Part shown: positions 42,975 to 54,610 of the stretch, piece by piece
Position numbering within the stretch: position 1 is the stretch's first letter
Layout: every line of letters begins with the position of its first letter
Source: Nocardia sp. NRRL S-836
GTDB lineage: Bacteria; Actinomycetota; Actinomycetes; Mycobacteriales; Pseudonocardiaceae
Length of the DNA stretch: 64,000 nucleotides
Assembly (NCBI RefSeq): GCF_001279525.1
Contig: NZ_LGDY01000099.1
Location: 1-64,000, forward strand
Reading direction: 5' to 3'
Made by a program: the position numbers and the translations under genes
The notes under the pieces: model-generated
The model's database searches: none
Seen by the model: the letters and a program-made list of their open reading frames with translations, nothing else
What the model was told of the DNA's origin: nothing

Positions 42975-43736
42975 CTAGCTGAACTGCACCGACCGCTTCG
43001 ACAGCCCGTACCAGAAGCCGTCGACGCTGGTGCGGGCCTTCTCGTCGCTGGCCGCCCCCAGCGCCACGAACAACGGCGCGAAGTGCTCGGTCCGCGGGTG
43101 CGCGATGCCGGCCGCGGGCGCCTTCACCTGGAAGTCCAGCAACGCGTCCACGTCACCGGCCGCCAGCTGCCGGTGTGCCCAGTCGTCGAACTCCCGCGAC
43201 CACGACGGCGGCGCGTAGTCCGGTCCGGCCGGGAAGTTCACGCAGCTCAGGTTGTGCGTCATGAACCCGCTGCCGACGATCAGGACGTTCTGCTCCCGCA
43301 GCGGCGCGAGCTTGCGCCCGATCCCGTGCAGCTCACGCGGGTCGAGCGTGGGCATCGACAGCTGGAGCACCGGCACATCCGCGTCCGGGAACATCTCCTT
43401 CAGCGGCACGTACGCGCCGTGGTCCAGCCCGCGCTGCTCGTCCTGCCGAACGTGGCCGCCGAGCAGCTTGCGCACGTCCCGCGCCAGGCCGGGTGCGCCC
43501 GGTGCGGCGTAGGTGACGTCGTAGTAGCGCTGCGGGAAGCCCCAGAAGTCGTAGACCAGCGGAACGGTCTCGGTGGCACCGATCGTCGTCGGCGCCTCCT
43601 CCCAGTGCGCGGAGACCACGAGCACGGCCTCCGGGCGCGGGAGCGTGGCGGACCAGTCCTTGAGCTCTCTGGTCCACGTGGCGTCATCGGCCAGCGGGGG
43701 TGCCCCGTGGCTCAGGTACAGCACTGGTGCGCTCAC
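42975..43736 (-). CDS. DODA-type (LigB-like) extradiol ring-cleavage dioxygenase
   Basis: 253-aa class III extradiol dioxygenase family protein (YgiD/DODA group). Metal-site motifs: LSHGAPPL, VVSAHWEE, GLDHGAYVPLKEMFP, VGSGFMTHNL and a C-terminal EHFAPLFVALGA. The family cleaves catechols with Fe2+ or acts on DOPA-like compounds; some members bind zinc. GTG start. Two AT-rich palindromes lie 23-56 bp upstream, overlapping the end of thiE, and look like MarR operators controlling this gene. Confidence 0.88.
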   Translation of the reverse strand: MSAPVLYLSHGAPPLADDATWTRELKDWSATLPRPEAVLVVSAHWEEAPTTIGATETVPLVYDFWGFPQRYYDVTYAAPGAPGLARDVRKLLGGHVRQDEQRGLDHGAYVPLKEMFPDADVPVLQLSMPTLDPRELHGIGRKLAPLREQNVLIVGSGFMTHNLSCVNFPAGPDYAPPSWSREFDDWAHRQLAAGDVDALLDFQVKAPAAGIAHPRTEHFAPLFVALGAASDEKARTSVDGFWYGLSKRSVQFS

Positions 43737-43758
43737 GGGTTCGAGCGTACGCCGAGTT

Positions 43759-43792
43759 GTTCAAATTTCAACGACTAAGTTCAAATTTGAAC
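43759..43792. promoter_or_regulatory. Paired MarR-like palindromes
   Basis: GTTCAAATTTCAAC (43759-43772) and the perfect 14-bp palindrome GTTCAAATTTGAAC (43779-43792), centres 20 bp apart. They precede the dioxygenase gene and overlap the last codons of thiE. Length and TTCAAATTTGAA core fit MarR-family operators; the MarR gene at 46580 is a possible but unproven partner. Confidence 0.6.
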
Positions 43793-44406
43793 GATTCGGC
43801 CGCGGCCTTCGGGTCCTCGGCGTCGGTGATGGCCCGCACGACGACCACGCGCGTCGCCCCCGCGGCCGTGACCTCGTGCAGGTTCCCCAGGTCGATGCCG
43901 CCGATCGCGAACCACGGCCGCGCGCTCGTCGTGGCCCTGACCAGGTCCAGTCCCGGCGCCGGGCGGCCGGGCTTGGTCGGCGTCGACCAGCACGGTCCGG
44001 TGCAGAAGTAGTCGACGCCGGGCTCGTCGGCCGCGGCCCGCATCTGGTCGACGTCGTGGGTGGACCGGCCGATCACCGGGCCGTCGCCGATGATCGCGCG
44101 CGCCAGCGGCACCGGCAGGTCGTCCTGGCCCAGGTGCAGCACGTCGGCGTCCACGGCGTGCGCGATGTCCGCGCGGTCGTTGACGGCCAGCAGCTTCCCG
44201 TGGCGCGCGGTGGCTTCCGCGAGCACCTCGATCGCCGCGAGCTCCTGCCTGGCCTCCAGCGACTTGTCCCGCAGCTGGATGATGTCGACGCCACCGGCGA
44301 GGGCGGCGTCCGCGAACTCGGCCAGGTCGGGCCGGTCCGGCGTGCAGAGGTACAGCGTCGCGTCGGCGAGTCGTTGCCTGATCAGGTTTCCGTCGAGTCC
44401 TGGCAC
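43768..44406 (-). CDS. thiE: Thiamine-phosphate synthase
   Basis: 212-aa TIM-barrel enzyme joining HMP-PP and thiazole phosphate to thiamin phosphate. Motifs: [64 protein letters not shown] start at 44406. It is divergent from thiO-thiS-thiG, with the TPP riboswitch of those genes in between. The last residues (SFKFELSR) are encoded by the palindromic MarR-like sites, so operator and coding sequence overlap. Confidence 0.93.
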   Translation of the reverse strand: MPGLDGNLIRQRLADATLYLCTPDRPDLAEFADAALAGGVDIIQLRDKSLEARQELAAIEVLAEATARHGKLLAVNDRADIAHAVDADVLHLGQDDLPVPLARAIIGDGPVIGRSTHDVDQMRAAADEPGVDYFCTGPCWSTPTKPGRPAPGLDLVRATTSARPWFAIGGIDLGNLHEVTAAGATRVVVVRAITDAEDPKAAAESFKFELSR

Positions 44407-44440
44407 GCACGCACGTTAACCGTTATGTTGAAGGCGGTCC

Positions 44441-44530
44441 GCACGGGAGCCTGGAGAACACCGGGCTGAGAGGGAGCGTGGTTCGCTCCGACCGTCGAAC
44501 CTGATCCGGGTCATGCCGGCGCAGGGAGCG
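44441..44530 (+). ncRNA. TPP riboswitch upstream of thiO
   Basis: Contains both thi-box cores: GGGCTGAGAGGGAG (44463-44476) and GAACCTGATCCGGGTCATGC (44497-44516) followed by CGGCGCAGGGA. The aptamer's end carries the ribosome-binding site of thiO, so TPP probably blocks translation initiation. Confidence 0.95.
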
Positions 44531-45491
44531 TGAATGCCTTGAGCAGTGTGGAAGTGACCGTCCTCGGCGGCGGTGTCATCGGCCTGTCCGTCGCACTCGT
44601 CGCGGCACGGGCCGGCTACTCGGTCTCGGTGTCCGACCACGGTTCCCCGCACGCGGGCTCACGGGTCGCGGGCGGCATGCTCGCACCGCTCACGGAGGCC
44701 TGGCCGGGCGAGGAAGCCGTGGTGGCGCAGGGTGTCGAGGCGCTGGCGATGTGGCCGGAGTTCGCCGCGTCGATCGGCGTCGAGCTGTTCACCGCGGGCA
44801 CGCTGGCGGTCGGCACGTCCCCCGGCGACCTCACCGACCTGCGGCACGCCGGGCAGCTGCTGACCTCCCGCGAGATCCGCGCCTTCGAACCCTCACTGGG
44901 TCCCGCCGTGCGCGGCGGTGTGCACACGAACGACCTCGCCGTCGACAACCGCGCGCTGCTGTCCGCGCTGCGCAAGGCGTGCGGCGAGGCGGGCGTGCGG
45001 TCCGATGTGGACGGAAAGATCAAGGTGATCGCGGCGGGGGCGTGGAGCGCGGGGCTGCACCCGGCGCTGCGGGACGTGGTCCGGCCGGTCAAGGGCGAGA
45101 TCCTGCGCCTGACCCACCGGCCCGGCGCGTTGCCGCCGCCGAGACACACCATCCGCGCGCTGGTCCAGGGCCGTGCCGTCTACCTGGTGCCGCGCACGGA
45201 CGGCGTGGTCGTCGGCGCCACCCAGTACGAGGCCGGGTTCGACACCGACGTGACCGTCGCCGGCGTGCGGGATCTGCTGCGGGACGCGGAGGTCGTGCTC
45301 CCGGGCCTCGCGGAGTACGCGCTGACCGAGACCGCCGTCGGGTTCCGCGCGGGCAGCCCGGACAACGTCCCGGTGGTGCGCGTGCTCGAACCCGGCGTGA
45401 TCGCCGCGACCGGCCACCACCGCAACGGCCTGTTGCTGGCACCCCACACCGCGCGCGAGGTGCTGCGGCTGCTGCGTGAAGGAGGAACGTC

Positions 45492-45495
<4 letters not shown>
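44530..45495 (+). CDS. thiO: Glycine oxidase ThiO
   Basis: 321-aa FAD-dependent amine oxidase. Dinucleotide-binding VTVLGGGVIGLSVALVAARA at the N-terminus, SRVAGGMLAPLTEAWPGEE typical of ThiO, and C-terminal ATGHHRNGLLLAPHTA that contacts FAD. It makes iminoglycine for thiazole synthesis. GTG at 44530 is the likeliest start, right after the riboswitch (AGGGAGC); TTG 44539 and GTG 44548 are alternatives. Confidence 0.93.
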
Positions 45496-46449
<954 letters not shown>

Positions 46450-46579
46450 GCCGTTACCTTGGTTGCCCGCACGTGAGTTCGCGTCGGTCGTTCGCCGGTC
46501 GTGCCCGCCGGACGGCCGGTTTCCCGGCGAACACGCCGCGGGCAGGGCGATCATGCACAGCCGAGGAGGACGACAAGCC

Positions 46580-47023
46580 GTGACGGCCCCCATTGCCGCC
46601 GAGGTCGAGGACGCGACCGCGCGCCTGTACCTGGCGATCGGCCGGCTGGCCCGGTTGCTGCGACGCACCGGTTCCCCCGGACTCGGCCCCGGCGCGGTCT
46701 CCGCGCTCGCGACGCTCGCCCGCTGCGGCCCCATGCGCCTGGGCGACCTCGCGACCAAGGAGGGCGTCGCCCCTCCCACGTTGTCCCGCATCGTCGCCGC
46801 GCTGGTCGAGGCCGGGTACGTGAAGCGCGAACCCGACCCGCAGGACGGCCGCGCCTGGCTCGCCACCCCCACGCCCGAGGGCGAGACGATGGTGTCCGGC
46901 GTGCGCTCCGCCCGTGTGCGTGAGCTGCAGCGCCGCATCGAACAGCTCACGCCCGACCACCAGTCCGCGCTCGTGAACGCCCTGGACGCGCTGGAGACCC
47001 TGGTCGGGGAAGAGTCGAAGTAG
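46580..47023 (+). CDS. MarR-family transcriptional regulator
   Basis: 147-aa winged-helix regulator. Recognition region MRLGDLATKEGVAPPTLSRI, then VAALVEAGYVKREPDPQDGR with the wing DPQDGRAWLAT. I chose the GTG at 46580 for its GAGGAGG site 10 nt upstream; an ATG at 46553 in the same frame is possible. Target unknown; MarR-like palindromes stand 2.8 kb away before the dioxygenase gene. Confidence 0.88.
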   Translation: MTAPIAAEVEDATARLYLAIGRLARLLRRTGSPGLGPGAVSALATLARCGPMRLGDLATKEGVAPPTLSRIVAALVEAGYVKREPDPQDGRAWLATPTPEGETMVSGVRSARVRELQRRIEQLTPDHQSALVNALDALETLVGEESK

Positions 47024-47128
47024 TTCCACGGCGCCGATCTGCCCAGGACGAACATCACCGTTCCCGTTCTGGGTGGACGCGCCGGGATAACCTTGTGGAA
47101 ACTTTCCGGCGAACATAGGGGCCACCGC

Positions 47129-47593
47129 ATGAGTCGCCCGGTTGCGGTGCTGGACATCGACGGAACGGTCGCCGACGTCCAGCACCGGCTGCACCTGCTC
47201 AGCTCCGACTCACCCGCGCGGTGGACGGCCTTCTTCGACGCTGCCGGAGGGGACGGCCTGCTGCAGCAGGGCGCCGCGCTGGCGCACAAGCTCGCGGTGG
47301 ACCACGACATCGTGTGGCTCACCGGCCGTCCCGTGCGGATCGCGGACCTCACCCGCCGGTGGCTCGCCGAGTACGGCCTGCCGACCGGCACGTTGCTGAT
47401 GCAGCGCGAGGGCGACCGCAGACCCGCCCAGGTCGTCAAGCTCGAACGGCTCCAGGAGATCCGGCACCGCCGCACGGTGGTCATGGTCGTGGACGACGAC
47501 CCGCGGGTCGTGCGCCACCTCCGCGAGGCCGGGCTGCCCGTCCACCAGGCCTCCTGGTCCTCGTGGACGCCCACCAACAGCAACGAGAGCTGA
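47129..47593 (+). CDS. HAD-type phosphatase domain protein (PNKP-like)
   Basis: 154-aa single HAD domain: nucleophile/acid motif VAVLDIDGTVADVQHRL (Asp9, Asp11), motif II IVWLTGRPVRIADLT, and motif III/IV VVMVVDDDPRVV. Similar to the phosphatase half of T4 polynucleotide kinase-like proteins. Substrate not known. ATG start without a strong ribosome-binding site. Monocistronic between the MarR gene and two gene remnants. Confidence 0.82.
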   Translation: MSRPVAVLDIDGTVADVQHRLHLLSSDSPARWTAFFDAAGGDGLLQQGAALAHKLAVDHDIVWLTGRPVRIADLTRRWLAEYGLPTGTLLMQREGDRRPAQVVKLERLQEIRHRRTVVMVVDDDPRVVRHLREAGLPVHQASWSSWTPTNSNES

Positions 47594-47608
47594 CGCGGCT
47601 CCTCGCCG

Positions 47609-47800
47609 TCAGCGGTCCTGACCGGCGAAGAGCCGCAGCAGCGCCTGGTTGAAGGCGTCGAACTCCGCGACCAGCACCTCGCGGGTCCGTGCCGGCACCT
47701 CGGCGGCCATGGTGCCGGTGAACTCCTCGGCGTTCACCAGCTCCGTGCCGCCGTCCACAGCCGTGAGCACCTCGCCCGCGACGACGACGTCACCGCGCGG
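47609..47800 (-). pseudogene. C-terminal remnant of an unidentified gene
   Basis: The minus frame ending at 47609 reads as real protein for about 60 codons (DVVVAGEVLTAVDGGTELVN ... REVLVAEFDAFNQALLRLF) with almost all G/C wobbles. Upstream of about 47800 the frame becomes antisense to the TetR-like remnant and loses coding character. No suitable start exists near the join, so it looks like a truncated gene. Family not recognised. Confidence 0.4.
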
Positions 47801-47949
47801 TTCCGCGCCCGCAACCGCCTCCTGCGCCGCCGCTTCGCCGAGGTGGTCGGCGAAGCGGCGGCACTGGAGCTGATCGCGTTCCTGGAAGGCGCGCTCACGG
47901 TCTGGCTGCTCGACCCCGAGACCACCGACCTGAGGGCGATGTACGCGCG

Positions 47950-50521
<2,572 letters not shown>

Positions 50522-50600
50522 GTGTTGAGTTGTCGAGACCCGACCATAGTCACGGTGCGGCGTAGCTGCCAAGGCCGCGTTTTGCCCCTAATCTTCTCGC

Positions 50601-51458
50601 GTGGCGGATCATCAGCCGTTCCCGCCCGGCGCGCGTCGCGGTCAACGTCCCGCCGTGGTCTCCGCATGCCCTTCGTGCGGTGAGCTCGCCGGCCGGGGCT
50701 ACCCCGACTGCGGGTTCTGCGCCGAGCTGCTCGACCAGTTCTGGCTCGCGGACTGGGAGGAGCTGCGGATGTCCTCGCAGCTCGCCGACCGTGAGCTGGC
50801 CGAGCTCGTGACCTCGGCCGACGTCGGCGTGTACCCCTGGACCTGCGTCGACTGGGCGATGACGCTGCTCGCGTGCTCCCGCTGCGGTGCCGAGCTCGGC
50901 ACCGGGCCGGTCGAGTGCGTGCGCTGCGCGGTCACCGAGGAACGCCGGTGGAACTGGGACCACGCGGCGCACCCGGACACCATGAGCGCGAACGAGCACC
51001 TGCTGCGGGTCGCGCGGTCGGTCCTGCGCGCCCCGCACCGCAAGCGCCCGGCCGTGGTGCAGGCGTGGAAGCTCGTGCTGCCGTTCCTGATCGCCGGCGA
51101 GGTGATCGAGTTCGGCCGCCTCGACCGCATCCGCGCCCACGTCCTGGCCGGCGGCTACGCCTCCCTCGCGGCCTGCCACACCCTCGCTGAGCTGGCCGGA
51201 CTGCCCGAGCTGTTCTGGCGCCGCGGCACCCCGGCCTCAACGCGGGTCGAGTACCAGCCGGACTCCGAGCGCCAGCAGCACGCCGCCCGACAGCTTCTCC
51301 AGAGCCGTGCGCACCCGCGGCCGGCCGAGCCAGCCGCGGATGGTGTGCAGGACCGTGACGATCACCAGGTACCAGACGGTGTCGACCACGACCCACAGCA
51401 CGGCGAGGAGGAGCAGAACCCGCTGGCCGGCCTCCCCGGACGGCGCGAACTGCGGTAG
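50601..51458 (+). CDS. Zinc-ribbon protein of unknown function, run-on 3' end
   Basis: Open to a stop at 51458 (285 aa). The first about 212 residues look real: two zinc-binding pairs (CPSCGELAG ... CGFC near 23-41, CSRCGAEL ... CVRC near 92-109) and a helical C-terminal part (HTLAELAGLPELFWRRG). After about 51236 the frame is antisense to the LysE exporter gene, Gln/Arg/Asp-rich and without coding character, so the natural stop was probably lost and about 73 codons added. Function unknown. ATG start at 50601; divergent from thiC. Confidence 0.6.
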   Translation: MADHQPFPPGARRGQRPAVVSACPSCGELAGRGYPDCGFCAELLDQFWLADWEELRMSSQLADRELAELVTSADVGVYPWTCVDWAMTLLACSRCGAELGTGPVECVRCAVTEERRWNWDHAAHPDTMSANEHLLRVARSVLRAPHRKRPAVVQAWKLVLPFLIAGEVIEFGRLDRIRAHVLAGGYASLAACHTLAELAGLPELFWRRGTPASTRVEYQPDSERQQHAARQLLQSRAHPRPAEPAADGVQDRDDHQVPDGVDHDPQHGEEEQNPLAGLPGRRELR

Positions 51459-51836
51459 GAACGAGATCGCGAACACGCCCAGCTTCGGGTTGGCCAGGTT
51501 CACGACCAGCCCGCTGCGCAGCGCGTGGCCGGGCGGCGGCGCCTCGCTCGGCAGGCTCCTGCTGACCAGCGCCTTCACGCCCAGGTAGACCAAGAACACC
51601 GCGCCGCCGATCCGCAGCGCGTGGTACGCGATCTCCGACGCCGTGAGCAGCACCGACAGCCCGAGCGCCGCGGCGACGGCCCAGCACACCACGCCGACCT
51701 CCATGCCGAACACCGTCGCCAGCGCGGCCCGCCGCCCGTGCACCGACTGTCGCAGGACCATGGCCGTGCCCGGTCCTGGCGACAGTGCGATGAGGAACGA
51801 GGCCGCCACGAAGGCGACGAGGTTGTCCAGGGGCAT
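51237..51836 (-). CDS. LysE/RhtB-family amino-acid exporter
   Basis: 199-aa membrane protein with six helices. The family N-terminus FLIALSPGPGTAMVLRQSV and the conserved NLANPKLGVFAISFLPQFA are clear. LysE/RhtB proteins export basic or neutral amino acids; substrate here unknown. Start at ATG 51836 gives the standard N-terminus; an upstream extension in frame is possible but unneeded. Divergent from the aldo/keto reductase gene. Confidence 0.9.
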   Translation of the reverse strand: MPLDNLVAFVAASFLIALSPGPGTAMVLRQSVHGRRAALATVFGMEVGVVCWAVAAALGLSVLLTASEIAYHALRIGGAVFLVYLGVKALVSRSLPSEAPPPGHALRSGLVVNLANPKLGVFAISFLPQFAPSGEAGQRVLLLLAVLWVVVDTVWYLVIVTVLHTIRGWLGRPRVRTALEKLSGGVLLALGVRLVLDPR

Positions 51837-51876
51837 GCCTCTGATGGTCGCCGACCGCCGCAAGCGGGTTTCTTGA

Positions 51877-51894
51877 CCTGGAGCGCGCTCCAGG
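51877..51894 (+). promoter_or_regulatory. MerR-type operator within a promoter
   Basis: CCTGGAGCG-CGCTCCAGG is a perfect 18-bp palindrome overlapping a TTGACC -35 box (51873-51878) ahead of the aldo/keto reductase start at 51911. A dyad in the -35/-10 spacer is the hallmark of MerR-family activation; the sequence resembles AdhR/NmlR-type sites. No MerR gene is in the window. Confidence 0.7.
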
Positions 51895-51910
51895 ATGTTC
51901 GCTGGTCGCC

Positions 51911-52840
51911 ATGACGGATCTGGGGAAGCTGGGTTTCGGGACGTGGGCCATGGGCGGCCCGTACACCTTCGGCGGAGAGCCGGTCGGCTGGGGGCCGGCC
52001 GACGACGCCGAGTCGCGCAAGGCGCTGCGCAGGGCGTTCGAGCTGGGCGTGACGCTCTTCGACACCGCCGACTCCTACGGCTGCGGCCACGCGGAGACCC
52101 TGGTGGGGCAAGCGTTTGCGGACGTCCGCGACCAGGTCGTGATCGCCACGAAGTGGGGCTTCACATTCGACGCCGCGACCCGCCGCATGACGGGGAGCGA
52201 CGGCTCGGTCGGCCACCTGCGCCGTGCCGTCGAGGGGTCGCTGCGGCGCCTGGGCACCGACCGGATCGACCTGTACCAGCTGCACCTCGGCGACCTCGGC
52301 CTGGACGAGGCCGCACTTCTGCGTGACGAGTGCGAGCGGCTCGTCACCGAGGGCAAGATCCGTTCCTACGGCTGGAGCACCGACGACCCCGAACGGGCGC
52401 GGTTCTTCACGCAGCTGGAACACGGCGTGGCCGCCCAAGCCGACATCAACGTCCTCTTCGACAACCCCGGCATGTACACGGGGGAGTACGCGGTGCTGTG
52501 CCGCCGCCCGCTCGCGATGGGCCTGCTCGCCCGCGAGACGTTCGACGTGCTGCCGCCCGACGACGTGCGCGTCACGAACCCGGCGTGGCTGCGGTTCTTC
52601 GTCGACGGCCGCCCGTCACCGGAGTACTTCGCGGCCCGCGAGGCCGTCCGCGACGTGCTGACCTCCGGCGGCCGGACCCTCGTCCAAGGCGCGCTGGCCT
52701 GGTTCTGGGCGCGTTCTCCCCGGCTGGTGCCGATCCCGGGCGTGCGCACGGTGGCCCAGGCCGAGGAGAACGCGGCCGCCCTGGAGTTCGGCCCGCTCAC
52801 ACCCGAGCAGCTGGCCCAGGTGGAGTCGGTGCTCCGCTAG
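51911..52840 (+). CDS. Aldo/keto reductase
   Basis: 309-aa TIM-barrel oxidoreductase. Catalytic residues: Asp/Tyr in LFDTADSYGCG, Lys in VIATKWGF, His in LYQLHLGDLG. C-terminal IPGVRTVAQAEENAAAL binds NADPH. Closest in look to YajO/IolS-like AKRs. Substrate unknown; the MerR-type promoter suggests induction by an electrophile or aldehyde. ATG start. Confidence 0.9.
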   Translation: MTDLGKLGFGTWAMGGPYTFGGEPVGWGPADDAESRKALRRAFELGVTLFDTADSYGCGHAETLVGQAFADVRDQVVIATKWGFTFDAATRRMTGSDGSVGHLRRAVEGSLRRLGTDRIDLYQLHLGDLGLDEAALLRDECERLVTEGKIRSYGWSTDDPERARFFTQLEHGVAAQADINVLFDNPGMYTGEYAVLCRRPLAMGLLARETFDVLPPDDVRVTNPAWLRFFVDGRPSPEYFAAREAVRDVLTSGGRTLVQGALAWFWARSPRLVPIPGVRTVAQAEENAAALEFGPLTPEQLAQVESVLR

Positions 52841-52850
52841 TTCCCGCGCG

Positions 52851-53432
52851 TCAGTCCTCGTCCTCGTCCACGAAGTTGTCGGGGTCGGCCGGGTCCCACG
52901 ACAGGCCCGGCTGGCCCCACTCGTTGTCGCGCAGCATCCGCTTCGACTCCTTCTTGTACCGGCCGATGAGCCGGTCCAGGTACAGGTAGCCGTTGAGGTG
53001 GTCGGTCTCGTGCTGCAGGCAGCGCGCGAAGAACCCGGTGCCCTCGACCTCGAACGGCTGACCGTCCAGGTCCTGCCCGGTGCACTTCGCCCAACGGGCG
53101 CGTCCGGTCGGGTACGCCTCGCCCGGCACCGACAGGCAGCCCTCGAAGTCGTCTTCCGGGTCCGGCATGGTCTCCGGGACCTCGGAGGTCTCCAGCACGG
53201 GGTTCACGATGACACCGCGGTGCTGCACACCGTCGTCGTCCGGGCAGTCGTACACGAAGACCCGCAGGTCGACACCGATCTGGTTGGCGGCGAGCCCGAC
53301 TCCGCGAGCGGCTGCCATCGTCTCGAACATGTCGTCGGCGAGCGTTTTCAGCTCGGTGTCGAACTCGGTGACCTCACGTGTGGGGTGGTGAAGTACGGGG
53401 TCACCAGCGATGCGGATGCGGTGCACGGCCAT
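52851..53432 (-). CDS. def: Peptide deformylase
   Basis: 193-aa metalloenzyme removing formyl from nascent proteins. All three motifs are present: [18 protein letters not shown] and QHETDHLNG with the HExxH-type metal site. An acidic C-terminal tail (NFVDEDED) is usual in actinobacteria. ATG start; divergent from the DUF3263 gene, as in mycobacteria. Confidence 0.97.
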   Translation of the reverse strand: MAVHRIRIAGDPVLHHPTREVTEFDTELKTLADDMFETMAAARGVGLAANQIGVDLRVFVYDCPDDDGVQHRGVIVNPVLETSEVPETMPDPEDDFEGCLSVPGEAYPTGRARWAKCTGQDLDGQPFEVEGTGFFARCLQHETDHLNGYLYLDRLIGRYKKESKRMLRDNEWGQPGLSWDPADPDNFVDEDED

Positions 53433-53538
53433 GGTCAGACTTTAAGGCGTCCAAAACTGTCGGTGTCGCGCGGTAGGTTGGAACGATCACGTGATTAGAT
53501 TGCCCGCACCTGAAGGTGTGGCGACCGTGGGGAGCCAG

Positions 53539-53817
53539 ATGGATCACGCCGAGGCGCTTTCTACCACTGATGGCCTGACCAGCCGTGAACGCACGATGCT
53601 CGCGTTCGAGCGTCAGTGGTGGAAGTACTCGGGATCCAAGGAACAGGCCATCAGGGAACTGTTCGACATGTCCGCGACCCGGTACTACCAGCTGCTCAAC
53701 GGCCTGATCGAGTCCGAAGCCGCCCTGGCTGCGGACCCGATGCTGGTCAAGCGGCTGCGCGGGGTCAGGACAGGCCGCCAAAGGGTTCGCGCCCGCGCCA
53801 GGAGCACCGAGGACTGA
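53539..53817 (+). CDS. DUF3263 DNA-binding-like protein
   Basis: 92-aa protein of the DUF3263 family: LTSRERTMLAFERQWWKYSG, then SKEQAIRELFDMSATRYYQL, a helix-turn-helix-like segment, and an Arg-rich end. Function unknown. The ATG at 53539 has GGGGAG four bases upstream; in-frame GTGs at 53491 and 53527 are alternatives. Stop shares a base with the next ATG (TGATG). Conserved next to def across Corynebacteriales and relatives. Confidence 0.85.
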   Translation: MDHAEALSTTDGLTSRERTMLAFERQWWKYSGSKEQAIRELFDMSATRYYQLLNGLIESEAALAADPMLVKRLRGVRTGRQRVRARARSTED

Positions 53818-54449
53818 TGACCTCCCCCGAGTCCGCAAGCCCGTCGCGCCCGGCCAAGGCCGCCGGGTTCGCCCTCCTCGGCGTCGCCGCCGTGGCCGTC
53901 GTGATCGGAGTCGTGAGCCTCTTCGGCGGCTCCGACGAAGCCCCGCCCTCAGCCGGCGGCACGACCACCACGCCGCCGCCGCAACAGACCACCACCGAGC
54001 AACCGTCGTCGTCGCAGCCGTCGTCGTCGGCGCCGTCGCAGTCCAGCACTCCGTCCGCGCCCCCGTCGACCCCTGCCCAGAGCGGGTCGACACCCCCGCA
54101 GGCCACCACGACAGCGGTCCCGCCGCCCCCGGTCGCCCCGCCCGGCGTCGCGAAGGTCCCGGTCCGCGTCTACAACAACAGCACCATCGCCGGCCTCGCC
54201 GCCCGCGCCTCCGACGAGGTGCGCGCGAACGGCTGGCAGGTCGCCGAGACCGGCAACTACTCGGGCGGCACGATCCCGACGACGACCGTCTACTTCCGTC
54301 CCGGCACCGACGAGGAAGCCTCGGCCAGAGAGCTCGCCGCCGTGCTCAAGGCTCGCGTCGAACCGCGCTTCACCGGCATCGACCACGCGGCACCCGGCAT
54401 CATCCTGATCGTGACGAACGACTACCGGGGCCCGTCGGGCAGCAAGTAG
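53817..54449 (+). CDS. Membrane-anchored LytR C-terminal domain protein
   Basis: 210 aa: short cytoplasmic N-terminus, one transmembrane helix (FALLGVAAVAVVIGVVSLFG), about 80 residues of Thr/Pro/Ser/Gln linker, then a LytR_C domain (about 115-205; VPVRVYNNSTIAGLAARASD, IDHAAPGIILIVTND). The homologue in M. tuberculosis (Rv0431/VirR) affects envelope and vesicle release. TGATG coupling to DUF3263. Its end overlaps the convergent DUF397 gene by 28 bp. Confidence 0.87.
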   Translation: MTSPESASPSRPAKAAGFALLGVAAVAVVIGVVSLFGGSDEAPPSAGGTTTTPPPQQTTTEQPSSSQPSSSAPSQSSTPSAPPSTPAQSGSTPPQATTTAVPPPPVAPPGVAKVPVRVYNNSTIAGLAARASDEVRANGWQVAETGNYSGGTIPTTTVYFRPGTDEEASARELAAVLKARVEPRFTGIDHAAPGIILIVTNDYRGPSGSK

Positions 54450-54610
54450 ACCAGCCGGCGCCAGGCCTCCGCGGAGAACGCGAGCACGTCACCGCTCGCG
54501 TTCTTCGAGTCCCGCACCAGCACGTCGTGGCCGACCGACACCTCGACGCACTCGCCGTTGGGGTCGCCGTTGCTGTAGCTGCTCTTACGCCAGGTCCGGT
54601 CCAGGGTCAT
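54422..54610 (-). CDS. DUF397 protein
   Basis: 62-aa DUF397 protein with the family pattern WRKSSYSNGDPNGECVEVSV, VLVRDSKNASG and a C-terminal FSAEAWRRLV. These small proteins pair with WhiJ-like XRE regulators in actinobacteria and influence development; they may behave as partner or antitoxin-like proteins. ATG start lies inside the 3' end of the XRE gene (26-bp overlap), so the two are coupled. Confidence 0.92.
   Translation of the reverse strand: MTLDRTWRKSSYSNGDPNGECVEVSVGHDVLVRDSKNASGDVLAFSAEAWRRLVYLLPDGPR

Noticed and set aside
46520..47120. Similar TTTCC(C)GGCGAACA strings before the MarR and HAD genes
   Set aside because: Short, imperfect and without dyad symmetry; could be chance in GC-rich DNA.
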